From contig CALGHE010000102.1 of the NCBI GenBank assembly GCA_937915765.1, forward strand, positions 62,001-126,000: a DNA stretch of 64,000 nt, in the 5' to 3' direction. The position numbers and the translations under genes are program-made. Origin of the DNA: an uncultured Bacteroidales bacterium (lineage in GTDB: Bacteria; Bacteroidota; Bacteroidia; Bacteroidales; Paludibacteraceae). The notes beneath the pieces are model-generated. The model was given only the letters and a program-made list of their open reading frames with translations. It had not been told where the DNA came from and ran no database searches. Every line of letters starts with the position of its first letter. Position 1 is the first letter of the stretch. This document shows, piece by piece, positions 7,270 through 14,716 of the stretch.

Positions 7270-9213
7270 ATGAGAAAAGCGTTTATTTGCGTATTGTTGA
7301 CAATATCAGGTTGTTTGTCTTTGGTTGCTGCTACCTATACGGTAACAACAACCAAAGACGGAGTTGAAGGGTCTTTGCGATGGGCTGTAGAACAAGCCAA
7401 CCAAGAGACGGAGACCTCTCGTGTGAAGTTTGCGTTATCATCTGCAGACACGGTGTTTTTGGACACCACCATACAGATAACCTCTTCAGTAAAAATAGAT
7501 GGGCGGAGCAATGATGGAGGAAAGGTTGTAGTAGTCCCTTCTGCGGAAAAGTATGTGCTTTTTGACCTCGGAAAGTATGAGCTTGATTCGGTTGTCTTTG
7601 AAGATCTGAAGTTTCAAAGACGAACGTTTAAACGATCGATCAATAAGTTAGAAGGATTTGCAAATGTAGATTCAACTCGTGGAGAATTTGTTTTGAGAGA
7701 TTGCGACTTCAAGTACCTTGAAAGTGCTATTAAAGCGAGAGGCTCTTCTGTGGATATTGTTATTGCAGGTTGCTCCTTTGATTCCATTGTTTCGGATTGT
7801 ATTGGTAGATATTATGAAGATGAAGATGGGTCTTGGCATACGTTGAAATTATATGATAGCCGATTTTCAAACAATATGCAGAATGTGGTGAGAGGTGGAG
7901 AAGTGAAAAATACTCCATTGTTGGAGGTGAATAACTGTCTTTTTGAAAAATCTAACTATTGTATTATGGGAACGTCTGCAAAGATGATTATTTCTAAATC
8001 AACATTTTTGAATTCGAAGTATGAAGGTGTAAATATCGGTTGTGATAATCAGTGTCAGGCGGAAGTATATGTTGATAGCTGTCGTATATTAAACAGTGGA
8101 AGGTATGGTTTTTCGTGCAATTTGGATGGAGGAGAAATCTATTTGACGAACTGTGAAATTAGTGGATCAGGACAAGAAAATGTAACGCTTACGCGTATGC
8201 ATTATACAGACAACTACAGCAAATTACATGTGGAAAACAATGTTTTTGGCTCTGTTGAAAATGGTGGTGTGGGTGTTTTGTTGGATGCATCGCATACCGT
8301 TGTGCGAAATAATGTTTTTTACGGTATAGAAGGGGAGTCTAAGTATTGGGGCGAAAATTCTTTTGCACTTTGTGACAAAGGGAGCGACACTTTGCTTATA
8401 GAGGGAAATTCATTTGGATTCAATGGAGAAGAAAAATCTCCAAATAAACATGGTGATTTGCTTCTTATGTCAGAAACGGAATTAAGGTATTGGTTAGATA
8501 GGGGTTATGATTATGTGCGAGACCCGAAGATAACAATACGCAATAATACCTTTTTGCAGAGTTCGCCCAAGGCAATACGTATGGATAGTTTACGTTTGAA
8601 TGTCACCATATCAGAAAACTTGTTTTTGGAGACCAAAGACTCAGCAATTTGCAACGTAAAACCATTGTCAGTGCCGGTAATCACGAATGTCAGCAAACAA
8701 GGAGACAACATAATTGTTGCGGGCAAGGTTGATTCAATTGCAACCATAGAACTGTTTTACACATCAGGCGCTCCGCAGACGGCAGAAGCGTTTTTAGGCA
8801 GAGCGGAGACAGATTCAGAAGGTGGCTTTTCTTTTTCCATCCCGTTGGAGAATGTAAAAGACAAAGGCGGCTCACTTTGCTTTACCGCCACAGCCACCTA
8901 TCCATGTCGAGCCACAAGTAATTTGAGCGAGGTGTATTGCGCTACGTTCAATGACTCCAAAATAGCGAACAATGTAAGTTCTAAAATCATTACACTTACG
9001 CCGAATCCTGTTTCTGACTATCTGAAAACAGGTCTTGCAGAAGATGTGAGTTATCAAATCTATTCGGCAGATGGATCTTTGGTGATGAGCGGCAAGACTA
9101 TAAACAGAACAATCAAGGTTTCTCACCTTTCACAGGGTATCTATTGGTTGCGATTGATAGATGGAAAGGAAGTTAGGGTGGCAAAGTTTATCAAGGAGAA
9201 TTTTATGGATTAA
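7270..9213 (+). CDS. secreted right-handed beta-helix protein with T9SS sorting domain (copy B)
   Basis: A 647-aa paralogue of the preceding gene, starting 6 bases after its stop. The N-terminal about 370 residues are similar but clearly diverged, with changes concentrated between residues 185 and 310 (helix-face and loop positions). From base 8386 to 9097 the DNA is identical to copy A. The sorting tail differs completely: TINRTIKVSHLSQGIYWLRL and an end in KFIKENFMD. Domain order is signal peptide, beta-helix, beta-sandwich, T9SS type A tail. Likely function is the same as copy A, cell-surface binding or polysaccharide contact; no enzyme activity can be inferred. Confidence 0.85.
   Translation: MRKAFICVLLTISGCLSLVAATYTVTTTKDGVEGSLRWAVEQANQETETSRVKFALSSADTVFLDTTIQITSSVKIDGRSNDGGKVVVVPSAEKYVLFDLGKYELDSVVFEDLKFQRRTFKRSINKLEGFANVDSTRGEFVLRDCDFKYLESAIKARGSSVDIVIAGCSFDSIVSDCIGRYYEDEDGSWHTLKLYDSRFSNNMQNVVRGGEVKNTPLLEVNNCLFEKSNYCIMGTSAKMIISKSTFLNSKYEGVNIGCDNQCQAEVYVDSCRILNSGRYGFSCNLDGGEIYLTNCEISGSGQENVTLTRMHYTDNYSKLHVENNVFGSVENGGVGVLLDASHTVVRNNVFYGIEGESKYWGENSFALCDKGSDTLLIEGNSFGFNGEEKSPNKHGDLLLMSETELRYWLDRGYDYVRDPKITIRNNTFLQSSPKAIRMDSLRLNVTISENLFLETKDSAICNVKPLSVPVITNVSKQGDNIIVAGKVDSIATIELFYTSGAPQTAEAFLGRAETDSEGGFSFSIPLENVKDKGGSLCFTATATYPCRATSNLSEVYCATFNDSKIANNVSSKIITLTPNPVSDYLKTGLAEDVSYQIYSADGSLVMSGKTINRTIKVSHLSQGIYWLRLIDGKEVRVAKFIKENFMD
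8386..9097 (+). repeat. direct repeat, right copy (712 bp identical)
   Basis: Partner of 6434-7145. Identity stops sharply at GGCAAGA near the start of the sorting tail, where copy A switches to sequence resembling the end of the gene at 3296-5314. Confidence 0.95.
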
Positions 9214-9248
9214 CGAAAAGTCTGTATCTTTATTTGTAGAGAGAATAG

Positions 9249-9290
9249 CAAAAAAAACGCAACCACTTCTTGGCTGCGCTTTTGTCCTTT
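9249..9290. terminator. bidirectional terminator between convergent genes
   Basis: An A run, the stem CGCAACCA/TTGGCTGCG (one mismatch) and a T-rich tract lie between the beta-helix gene (plus) and the HIT gene (minus), so the hairpin can serve both strands. Confidence 0.7.
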
Positions 9291-9298
9291 TTTATGTC

Positions 9299-9691
9299 TC
9301 AGAAATTCGCCCTGATTTTAGATGCGATTTCTTCCATCTCGATGGGGTCGATTTTGAGTTTTGGGTTGGAGAAGTTCAAGTCCTTCTCGCGTTCCATCGG
9401 CACAAGGTGGATGTGCGTGTGTGGCACTTCAAGACCCATCACAGCCACGCCTATTCTGAGGCACGGAATGGTCTTCTCTATCGCTTTTGCAACCTTCTTG
9501 GCAAAGACAGACAGTCCAGCCAGAGTGTTGTCGTCAAGATTGAAGATGTAATCCTCCTCAACCTTAGGTATCACAAGCGTGTGCCCCTTCTTTATAGGGT
9601 TGATGTCCAGAAACGCAAAGTAGTTTTCGTCTTCCGCGATCTTGAAGCAAGGAATTTCGCCGTTGACAATTTTAGTAAATATAGTTGCCAT
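9299..9691 (-). CDS. HIT family hydrolase (HINT-like nucleotide-binding protein)
   Basis: A 130-aa histidine-triad protein, the normal size for bacterial HINT-type enzymes, which hydrolyse adenosine phosphoramidates and similar nucleotidyl conjugates in the cytoplasm. The start is MATIFTKIVNGEIPCFKI, the fold continues with FAFLDINPIKKGHTLVIPK, and the triad itself reads PHTHIHLVP, with the middle histidine the expected nucleophile. It lies downstream of greA on the same strand, separated by an intergenic repeat, so it may have its own promoter. The true substrate cannot be told from sequence. Confidence 0.92.
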   Translation of the reverse strand: MATIFTKIVNGEIPCFKIAEDENYFAFLDINPIKKGHTLVIPKVEEDYIFNLDDNTLAGLSVFAKKVAKAIEKTIPCLRIGVAVMGLEVPHTHIHLVPMEREKDLNFSNPKLKIDPIEMEEIASKIRANF

Positions 9692-9708
9692 GTTATAAGT
9701 TTTTACAG

Positions 9709-9904
9709 GTGGGTTCTATAAATTCATTTCGAGGAATTTCTGAATTTATTTCGAGCAGATTGCTGTGCGAAAGAATGGAGCAGTACGGGCATTGTGACCG
9801 ACTGACAATCAGTAAGTTGCCGAAACAAATCAAAAAGCGCCGAAAAGTTAGCCCCCTTGATTTATACTATCTTAATTATAAATGGTGAATTTGTAGAACT
9901 CACC
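9709..9904. repeat. MITE-like intergenic repeat, copy 1
   Basis: About 196 bases with imperfect terminal inverted repeats: the left end GGTGGGTTCTATAAATTCA pairs with the right end TGAATTTGTAGAACTCACC. The interior is closely similar to 30442-30636, including the shared block GCCGAAACAAATCAAAAAGC. There is no conserved open frame. No clear target-site duplication is visible. Confidence 0.75.
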
Positions 9905-9926
9905 TATAGTTTTATTTGTCAGAGTC

Positions 9927-10397
9927 TTATATGGAGATGTCTATAATCTCGAACGGAATCTTTCCTGCAGGCACGGTCACCTCCACAATGTCGCCGACCC
10001 TCTTTCCGAGCAGCGCCTGAGCGATAGGGGTGTTTATGGCAAGCTTGCCCTCCTTCAGGTTTGCCTCGTGTTCAGAAACGAGAGTGTAAGTCATCACCTG
10101 ATTGTTCTTCTTGTTCTTTATCTGCACCTTGTTCAGAATCTGCACGTTGTCAGTTCCGAGTCGGGACTCGTCGATAAGCCTTGCGTTGACAATCTTTTCT
10201 TTCAGAAGAGAGATTTTCATTTCGAGCAGTCCCTGAGCCTCTTTTGCAGCGTCATATTCCGCGTTTTCAGACAAGTCGCCTTTGTCTCTAGCTTCAGCAA
10301 TCTGGCGAGAAACGGCAGGGCGTTCCACTGTTTCCAGATGCTTCAACTCTTCCTTCATTTTATTCAAGCCTTCTTCAGTAACGTATGATACAGCCAT
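9927..10397 (-). CDS. greA: transcription elongation factor GreA
   Basis: Binds the RNA polymerase secondary channel and stimulates cleavage of backtracked transcripts. The 156-aa length is typical. The N-terminal coiled coil (about 1-75) carries the acidic tip motif ARDKGDLSENAEYDAAKEAQ, whose Asp/Glu pair acts at the active site. The C-terminal FKBP-like domain ends GKRVGDIVEVTVPAGKIPFEI. Its leader contains a promoter and then a terminator-like hairpin (10451-10472), so expression may be controlled by premature termination. The identification is secure. Confidence 0.96.
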   Translation of the reverse strand: MAVSYVTEEGLNKMKEELKHLETVERPAVSRQIAEARDKGDLSENAEYDAAKEAQGLLEMKISLLKEKIVNARLIDESRLGTDNVQILNKVQIKNKKNNQVMTYTLVSEHEANLKEGKLAINTPIAQALLGKRVGDIVEVTVPAGKIPFEIIDISI

Positions 10398-10435
10398 AAC
10401 TTTTATAGTATTAGTAGTGTTAATATTCTTTTTAT

Positions 10436-10475
10436 TAAAACAAAAAGAATCCCGGCTTTTTTATGAGCCGGAACT
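10436..10475 (-). terminator. terminator hairpin between the S41 protease gene and greA
   Basis: On the minus strand, AGAGTTCCGGCT and AGCCGGGATTCT pair (6 strong GC-rich pairs plus wobble and A-T pairs) around a loop of A and T, followed by TTTTGTTTT. It ends the S41 transcript, but it also lies inside the leader of any RNA started at the greA promoter at 10514-10545. Confidence 0.8.
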
Positions 10476-10513
10476 CTTTTCTTGAGAAAACTTTCCTTCT
10501 TCTATTACGTGAG

Positions 10514-10545
10514 CAAAGATAAGAGTTTTTTTTTATATTTCCAAA
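10514..10545 (-). promoter_or_regulatory. promoter for greA inside the end of the upstream gene
   Basis: On the minus strand TTTG (10545-10542) is followed after 20 bases by TATCTTTG (10521-10514), an exact match to the phylum consensus. The TTTG box overlaps the last codons of the S41 gene. The start site would be near 10508, giving a leader of about 110 bases containing the terminator hairpin. Confidence 0.7.
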
Positions 10546-12209
10546 TTATCTTGTTTTACTTTGGATGTATCTTCAAAATTGTTTTGCAAAGTATCCGTAA
10601 CGCTGTTGTTTTCAAGTAGTTGCCAGTTGTTGTGTAATGCGTCAAGCGCTTTTTTTAGCGTGTTGTCCTTTTTGTGCAGGATAGGGTAGAACCCATTGTA
10701 TCCCAACGTGTTGCGGGCAATATAAGCCTTCAGCAAGTTTTCGATGTAACTTTTAGACTTTGCTATTTGATTGGACTTTTTCTTTATGTTTTTACCTTCC
10801 GCAAAGTTGGTGAACTTGGAGCATAAGTCCTGCTTGTCCAGATACGTTTCCAGCTCTTCGGTAGTTTTGAACTGTTTCAGTGTGTTTCTGTTCGCGTCGG
10901 TGTAGGCGAATGCGAACTCGTGAATCAGTCCGGAGTTGTTCACCTTATTAAAGTAAGGAGTCACTTCAGACGTGTCTCTTGGCACGAACATATCCGGCAT
11001 GATGCCGCCGCCGCCGTAAACCGTGCGACCGTTGGCGGTCTTGAACGTTAGCGAGTCGGCCTTGTCTATAAACACGCTGTCCTCTGCATAAAATTCGCCG
11101 TGCAGGTATCGTTTGTAAATATCATCTTCGTAATCCTCAGCGTAAGGCTTCTGGATGCATCGTCCGGACGGGGTGTGGAACCGGGAGATGGTCAGCCTGA
11201 TGGCAGAAGAGTCCCGCAGCGTGAACTGCTGTTGCACAAGGCCCTTTCCGAAGGAGCGTCTGCCTATCACAAAGCCTCTGTCGTTGTCTTGAATAGCTCC
11301 GGCGAAAATCTCGCTGGCGGAGGCAGACCATTCGTCGATAAGCACCACGACAGGCACGTCCTGAAACTCGCCTGTGCCGTCTGCCAGTTCCTGAGAGCAG
11401 CAGTTCAGCGTCTTGCCTTCTGTGTAAACAATCATGTCGTCCTTTTTCAGGAACATGTTTATCATCTTGATGGCCGCGTTCATGTATCCGCCCGGATTCC
11501 CTCTGAGGTCGATTACGAACTTGGAAGCTCCGTCAGCCTTGAGCTTGTACATTGCGTCGGAGAACTCGGTGAACGTGGTGCTTCCGAACTTGTTCACCTT
11601 GACATATCCGGTCTCCGGGTCTATCATGTACGCCACGTCAACGCTGGTCAGCGGAATGTCGCCGCGAACGATGTCGAAATGCAGGATCTCCGGCGAGTTG
11701 TTTCTCTTCACACCCACCTTCACCATAGTGCCTTTCGGTCCGCGCAGCTTCTTCATCACCTTTTCGTTAGATATTTCTTTTCCCACGAACAGCGAGTCGT
11801 TCACCTCCACGATTCTGTCGCCGGGCAGCAGGCCTGCTTTTTCAGACGGTCCTCCGTTGATTACGGCAAGAATCATAACCGTGTCGTTCTGAATGTTGAA
11901 CTCCACACCTATGCCGCTGAAGCTTCCGTCCAGCGCTTCGTTCACAGACTGCAGGTTTGCCGCCGGTATGTACACGGAGTGGGGGTCCAGCCCGGCCATG
12001 ATTTCAGGTATGGCCTTCTCTTCAAGCTCCCTCACGTCAACATCCTCGACGTACTGTTCCTTGATCAGGTTGAATAAGTAATCCAGCTTTCCGTTTCTGC
12101 ATTCGGCAGCTGGAGCCGCCTGCATTTTGTATTCAGTAAGTGTTTCTCCAAGCTTGATCCCTAAGATAGCCGTCACAGCCAGCAGGGTAGGATATAAAAC
12201 TCTCTTCAT
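10533..12209 (-). CDS. S41 family C-terminal processing peptidase (CtpA-like)
   Basis: A 558-aa periplasmic serine protease with a membrane-anchoring or signal segment at residues 1-22. A PDZ domain (about 85-170) contains GIGVEFNIQNDTVMI and GLLPGDRIVEVND. The tail-specific protease core follows: LRGNPGGYMNAA, the nucleophile region DEWSASASEIFAGA, and the lysine motif GRRSFGKGLVQQQF, giving the Ser-Lys dyad of the family. The C-terminal about 190 residues are a helical extension usual in Bacteroidota homologues. It probably trims or degrades envelope proteins. It is third in a run with the antiporter and dCMP deaminase genes. Confidence 0.93.
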   Translation of the reverse strand: MKRVLYPTLLAVTAILGIKLGETLTEYKMQAAPAAECRNGKLDYLFNLIKEQYVEDVDVRELEEKAIPEIMAGLDPHSVYIPAANLQSVNEALDGSFSGIGVEFNIQNDTVMILAVINGGPSEKAGLLPGDRIVEVNDSLFVGKEISNEKVMKKLRGPKGTMVKVGVKRNNSPEILHFDIVRGDIPLTSVDVAYMIDPETGYVKVNKFGSTTFTEFSDAMYKLKADGASKFVIDLRGNPGGYMNAAIKMINMFLKKDDMIVYTEGKTLNCCSQELADGTGEFQDVPVVVLIDEWSASASEIFAGAIQDNDRGFVIGRRSFGKGLVQQQFTLRDSSAIRLTISRFHTPSGRCIQKPYAEDYEDDIYKRYLHGEFYAEDSVFIDKADSLTFKTANGRTVYGGGGIMPDMFVPRDTSEVTPYFNKVNNSGLIHEFAFAYTDANRNTLKQFKTTEELETYLDKQDLCSKFTNFAEGKNIKKKSNQIAKSKSYIENLLKAYIARNTLGYNGFYPILHKKDNTLKKALDALHNNWQLLENNSVTDTLQNNFEDTSKVKQDNLEI

Positions 12210-12228
12210 CAGACTAAATCTTACCTGG

Positions 12229-12660
12229 TTATTCGTTTAAATTGATTAGCAAAGTCTCTATGCCGGCCCTCTTCAGCAGCTCCAGTCCGTCTGGCGTGTG
12301 ATAAAGCTCCGAATAGACAACCCGCTTGATTCCGGACTGTATAATCAGTTTGGCGCACTCGATGCACGGCGATGCGGTGACATACAGAGTGGCTCCGTCG
12401 CTGCTGTTGTTGGAGCGCGCCACTTTAGTTATGGCGTTCGCTTCGGCATGCAGCACGTACGGATAGGTTTTGTTCGAGTCGTCCTCGCACACGTTCTCGA
12501 ACCCGGACGGAGTTCCGTTGTATCCGTCAGATATAATCATTTTGTCTTTGACCAGCAGCGCGCCGACCTGTCTGCGTTTGCAGTATGAATTTTCTGCCCA
12601 TATCCGCGCCATTCTTATGTAACGGCAGTCCAGCGAGCGTTGTTTTTCGTCGTCTATCAT
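12229..12660 (-). CDS. dCMP deaminase (deoxycytidylate deaminase family)
   Basis: Zinc-dependent deaminase converting dCMP to dUMP, feeding dTMP synthesis. ATG at 12660 (143 aa) is preferred over an upstream TTG at 12666. Zinc ligands and the catalytic glutamate are in HAEANAI and the cysteine pair in PCIEC. The motif GYNGTPSGFENVCED is characteristic of the dCMP deaminase/ComEB group rather than cytidine deaminase. It lies 19 bases upstream of the S41 protease gene, suggesting co-transcription. A ComEB competence role is not implied. Confidence 0.9.
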   Translation of the reverse strand: MIDDEKQRSLDCRYIRMARIWAENSYCKRRQVGALLVKDKMIISDGYNGTPSGFENVCEDDSNKTYPYVLHAEANAITKVARSNNSSDGATLYVTASPCIECAKLIIQSGIKRVVYSELYHTPDGLELLKRAGIETLLINLNE

Positions 12661-12727
12661 ATTCAAAATTGTTAGTTAAGAAACTCTGCAAGTCAGGCTA
12701 AAAGCAGCGAGGCTCGCAGAAGCTGCC

Positions 12728-13711
12728 TTAAATAAACAGCAAAATAGTGTAAGTCACGTATGCGGCAAGGCAGCAGAAGCCCCAGATGCGTCCTATCTCG
12801 CCGTTGTTTGCGTTCCACAGAGCGGAAATTTTGCCGGTGTCGCGCATCAGCTCCATGTTTTTAGTCACGTTAATCATGCCAATCAGGAGCAGAACGCCGA
12901 ATGCTAAGGTCCACACTATGTCGCTGCAGAATGCGGAGAAGTCAAACTCGATAGGCGATATGGAGGACGATATGCCGAGCACCGCGCCTATGTTGAACGT
13001 GTTGGAGCCGATAACGTTCCCGATTGTCATTCCAACCTCCTTCTTGAACACTGAAATTAAGGAAGCTGTAAGCTCCGGAAGGCTTGTGCCTATCGCTACC
13101 ACGGTAACCGATATGACCTTTTCTGATATGCCGAAGTTCTTAGCAATGGTGGAAGCCCCCTCGACCATAAAGTCGGACCCGAAAGCAAGCCCGGCGAGCG
13201 AGGCGACAAGTATCAGTGAGTTTATCAGGATGTTTCTTTTAGGCGCCTCTATGGCGGAGTCGTTTGCTGTCTTCTTGGATTTCAGTATAAGCCATATTGT
13301 GTAGATGACAAGCGTCGCAAAAAGCAGAATACCCTCTATGCGCGAGAAGTGCCCGTCTGACGCAAAAAGCAGAGCCGCGAGCGAGAAAGCAAGCATCACC
13401 TTCACGTCTATCTTTATGGAGTCTCGGCTGACGGTGAACGGCAGGAGCAGGGAGGTCAGACCCATAATGAAGCCCACGTTCACTATGTTGGAGCCGAACA
13501 CGTTACCTAAAGCTATTTCCGGATGTCCCTGCAGGCTTGCACTGGTGCTGACAAGCAGCTCTGGAGCTGATGTGCCGAACGAAACGATGGTAAGCCCGAT
13601 CACAAGCGACGAGAGTTTAAATTTGCGAGCTATGTCTGACGCAGATTCCACAAGGTAGTTTCCTGAGAAAATAAGCAATGCCAATCCGCCAATTAGCTGT
13701 AAATATTCCAT
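12728..13711 (-). CDS. calcium/sodium antiporter (YrbG family)
   Basis: Inner-membrane cation exchanger of the CaCA superfamily, 327 aa from ATG at 13711; a longer TTG start at 13768 would add 19 residues and is less likely. The protein is an inverted repeat of two Na_Ca_ex domains, each with the family motifs: GTSAPELLVS plus GNVFGSNIVNVG in the first half and GTSLPELTASLI plus GNVIGSNTFNIG in the second. About ten hydrophobic helices are visible. It probably exports Ca2+ in exchange for Na+ or H+. First gene of the run with the deaminase and the S41 protease. Confidence 0.92.
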   Translation of the reverse strand: MEYLQLIGGLALLIFSGNYLVESASDIARKFKLSSLVIGLTIVSFGTSAPELLVSTSASLQGHPEIALGNVFGSNIVNVGFIMGLTSLLLPFTVSRDSIKIDVKVMLAFSLAALLFASDGHFSRIEGILLFATLVIYTIWLILKSKKTANDSAIEAPKRNILINSLILVASLAGLAFGSDFMVEGASTIAKNFGISEKVISVTVVAIGTSLPELTASLISVFKKEVGMTIGNVIGSNTFNIGAVLGISSSISPIEFDFSAFCSDIVWTLAFGVLLLIGMINVTKNMELMRDTGKISALWNANNGEIGRIWGFCCLAAYVTYTILLFI

Positions 13712-13811
13712 AAAAAAATAACAATATATAAGGTGAAACATTAAAAACAGCAGGCAAACCTTTTGCAAGTTCGCCTAACTTTGCTACTTTCGCACAAAAA
13801 TACAATTTTAA

Positions 13812-14624
13812 ATGGATTTATTTAACATAGAGACAGGTTTTTTTTTAGTCGATGGAGGCACGCTTTTTGGCGTTGTGCCTAAATTGGCGTGGAATGCCGA
13901 ATATGAGTGCGACGAAAATAATTTCTGCAAGCTTGTGATGCGTTCGCTTCTTATCAAGTCTAAAAATAAATTGATACTTGTGGACGCGGGCGTTGGCATT
14001 AAGCATCAGGATGTTATGTCGGAGTTCGGATTTAGCGGGCTGAAACCGATTGAAGAGGAGCTGAAGAGGCTCGGCTTCTCTTGCTCTGACGTGACGGACG
14101 TGGTGCTTACTCACCTGCACTTCGAGCATTGCGGCGGATGCACTTGGATTGACTATGACTTCAAGCTTCAGATGACTTTCCCGAACGCTACGCACTGGGT
14201 GGCTGAAGAGCAGTGGAAGGCTATGCTGAACCCGTCGGCAAGGGAAGAGAACTCTTTCTTCCTCGCTGACATGATGGAGGTGTTCAAAAAAGAGAAACTG
14301 AAGTGGATTAATGACGAGCAGGAGATAGCGGACGGTGTCAGGCTCGCTTTTGCCGACGGGCACACGAAGGCGCAAATTGTGGTTTATGTGAACGACGGCA
14401 AGGAAAATGTCATTTTTGCTGGCGATGTTGTGCCGACTGCCGCTAATGTGCCGCTGGACTGGCTGAGCGCGTATGACCTCGATCAGGTGGCCGCGCTTGA
14501 GGCCAAGCGCAATATCCTTGAGTTTGCAGTCAAGAACGGCAGCAAGCTGTTTTTCTGCCACGATAAAAATGTGGTGTCTGCAAAGATTGCGAAGGCGAAG
14601 GATTTTTACGCAGTCGTGGAGTAG
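13812..14624 (+). CDS. metallo-beta-lactamase fold hydrolase with an HxHxEH motif
   Basis: A 270-aa cytoplasmic MBL-fold protein, transcribed divergently from the antiporter. Metal ligands follow the usual order: THLHFEHCGG (about residues 97-106), FADGHTKAQ (His, about 180), FAGDVV (Asp, about 200) and a C-terminal FCHDKN histidine. The first motif has Glu where the family normally has Asp (HxHxDH). The layout resembles quorum-quenching lactonase or related thioesterase-like MBL proteins, but substrate cannot be assigned. A TAACTTTG box lies about 30 bases before the start. Confidence 0.85.
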   Translation: MDLFNIETGFFLVDGGTLFGVVPKLAWNAEYECDENNFCKLVMRSLLIKSKNKLILVDAGVGIKHQDVMSEFGFSGLKPIEEELKRLGFSCSDVTDVVLTHLHFEHCGGCTWIDYDFKLQMTFPNATHWVAEEQWKAMLNPSAREENSFFLADMMEVFKKEKLKWINDEQEIADGVRLAFADGHTKAQIVVYVNDGKENVIFAGDVVPTAANVPLDWLSAYDLDQVAALEAKRNILEFAVKNGSKLFFCHDKNVVSAKIAKAKDFYAVVE

Positions 14625-14687
14625 CGTTGCGCTTTCTTGCAGATTAATTTTTGAACATTCTCTAGTCTGATTTTGACAGACTTGCAT

Positions 14688-14695
14688 TATTTTTG
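14688..14695 (+). promoter_or_regulatory. -7 box (TATTTTTG) upstream of the TPR gene
   Basis: TATTTTTG matches TAnnTTTG and lies 21 bases before the ATG at 14717. No TTTG at the proper -33 distance is visible, so this is a half-match. Confidence 0.45.
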
Positions 14696-14716
14696 CGCTG
14701 TAATTCAATTGGATTG

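Noticed and set aside
6559..8747. identical pair of 78-codon minus-strand frames
   Set aside because: They are identical only because they mirror the 712-bp direct repeat inside the beta-helix genes.
9161..9721. 186-codon plus-strand frame across the end of the beta-helix gene
   Set aside because: Overlaps the C-terminus of a real gene, then runs antisense to the HIT gene and into the intergenic repeat.
11100..12077. 325-codon frame on the plus strand opposite the S41 protease gene
   Set aside because: It is the antisense of clear coding sequence with PDZ and S41 motifs on the other strand, and its translation is rich in His/Arg/Val with no family look.
13845..14708. 287-codon minus-strand frame opposite the MBL hydrolase
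   Set aside because: The plus-strand MBL protein has all metal motifs; the antisense frame has no recognisable feature.
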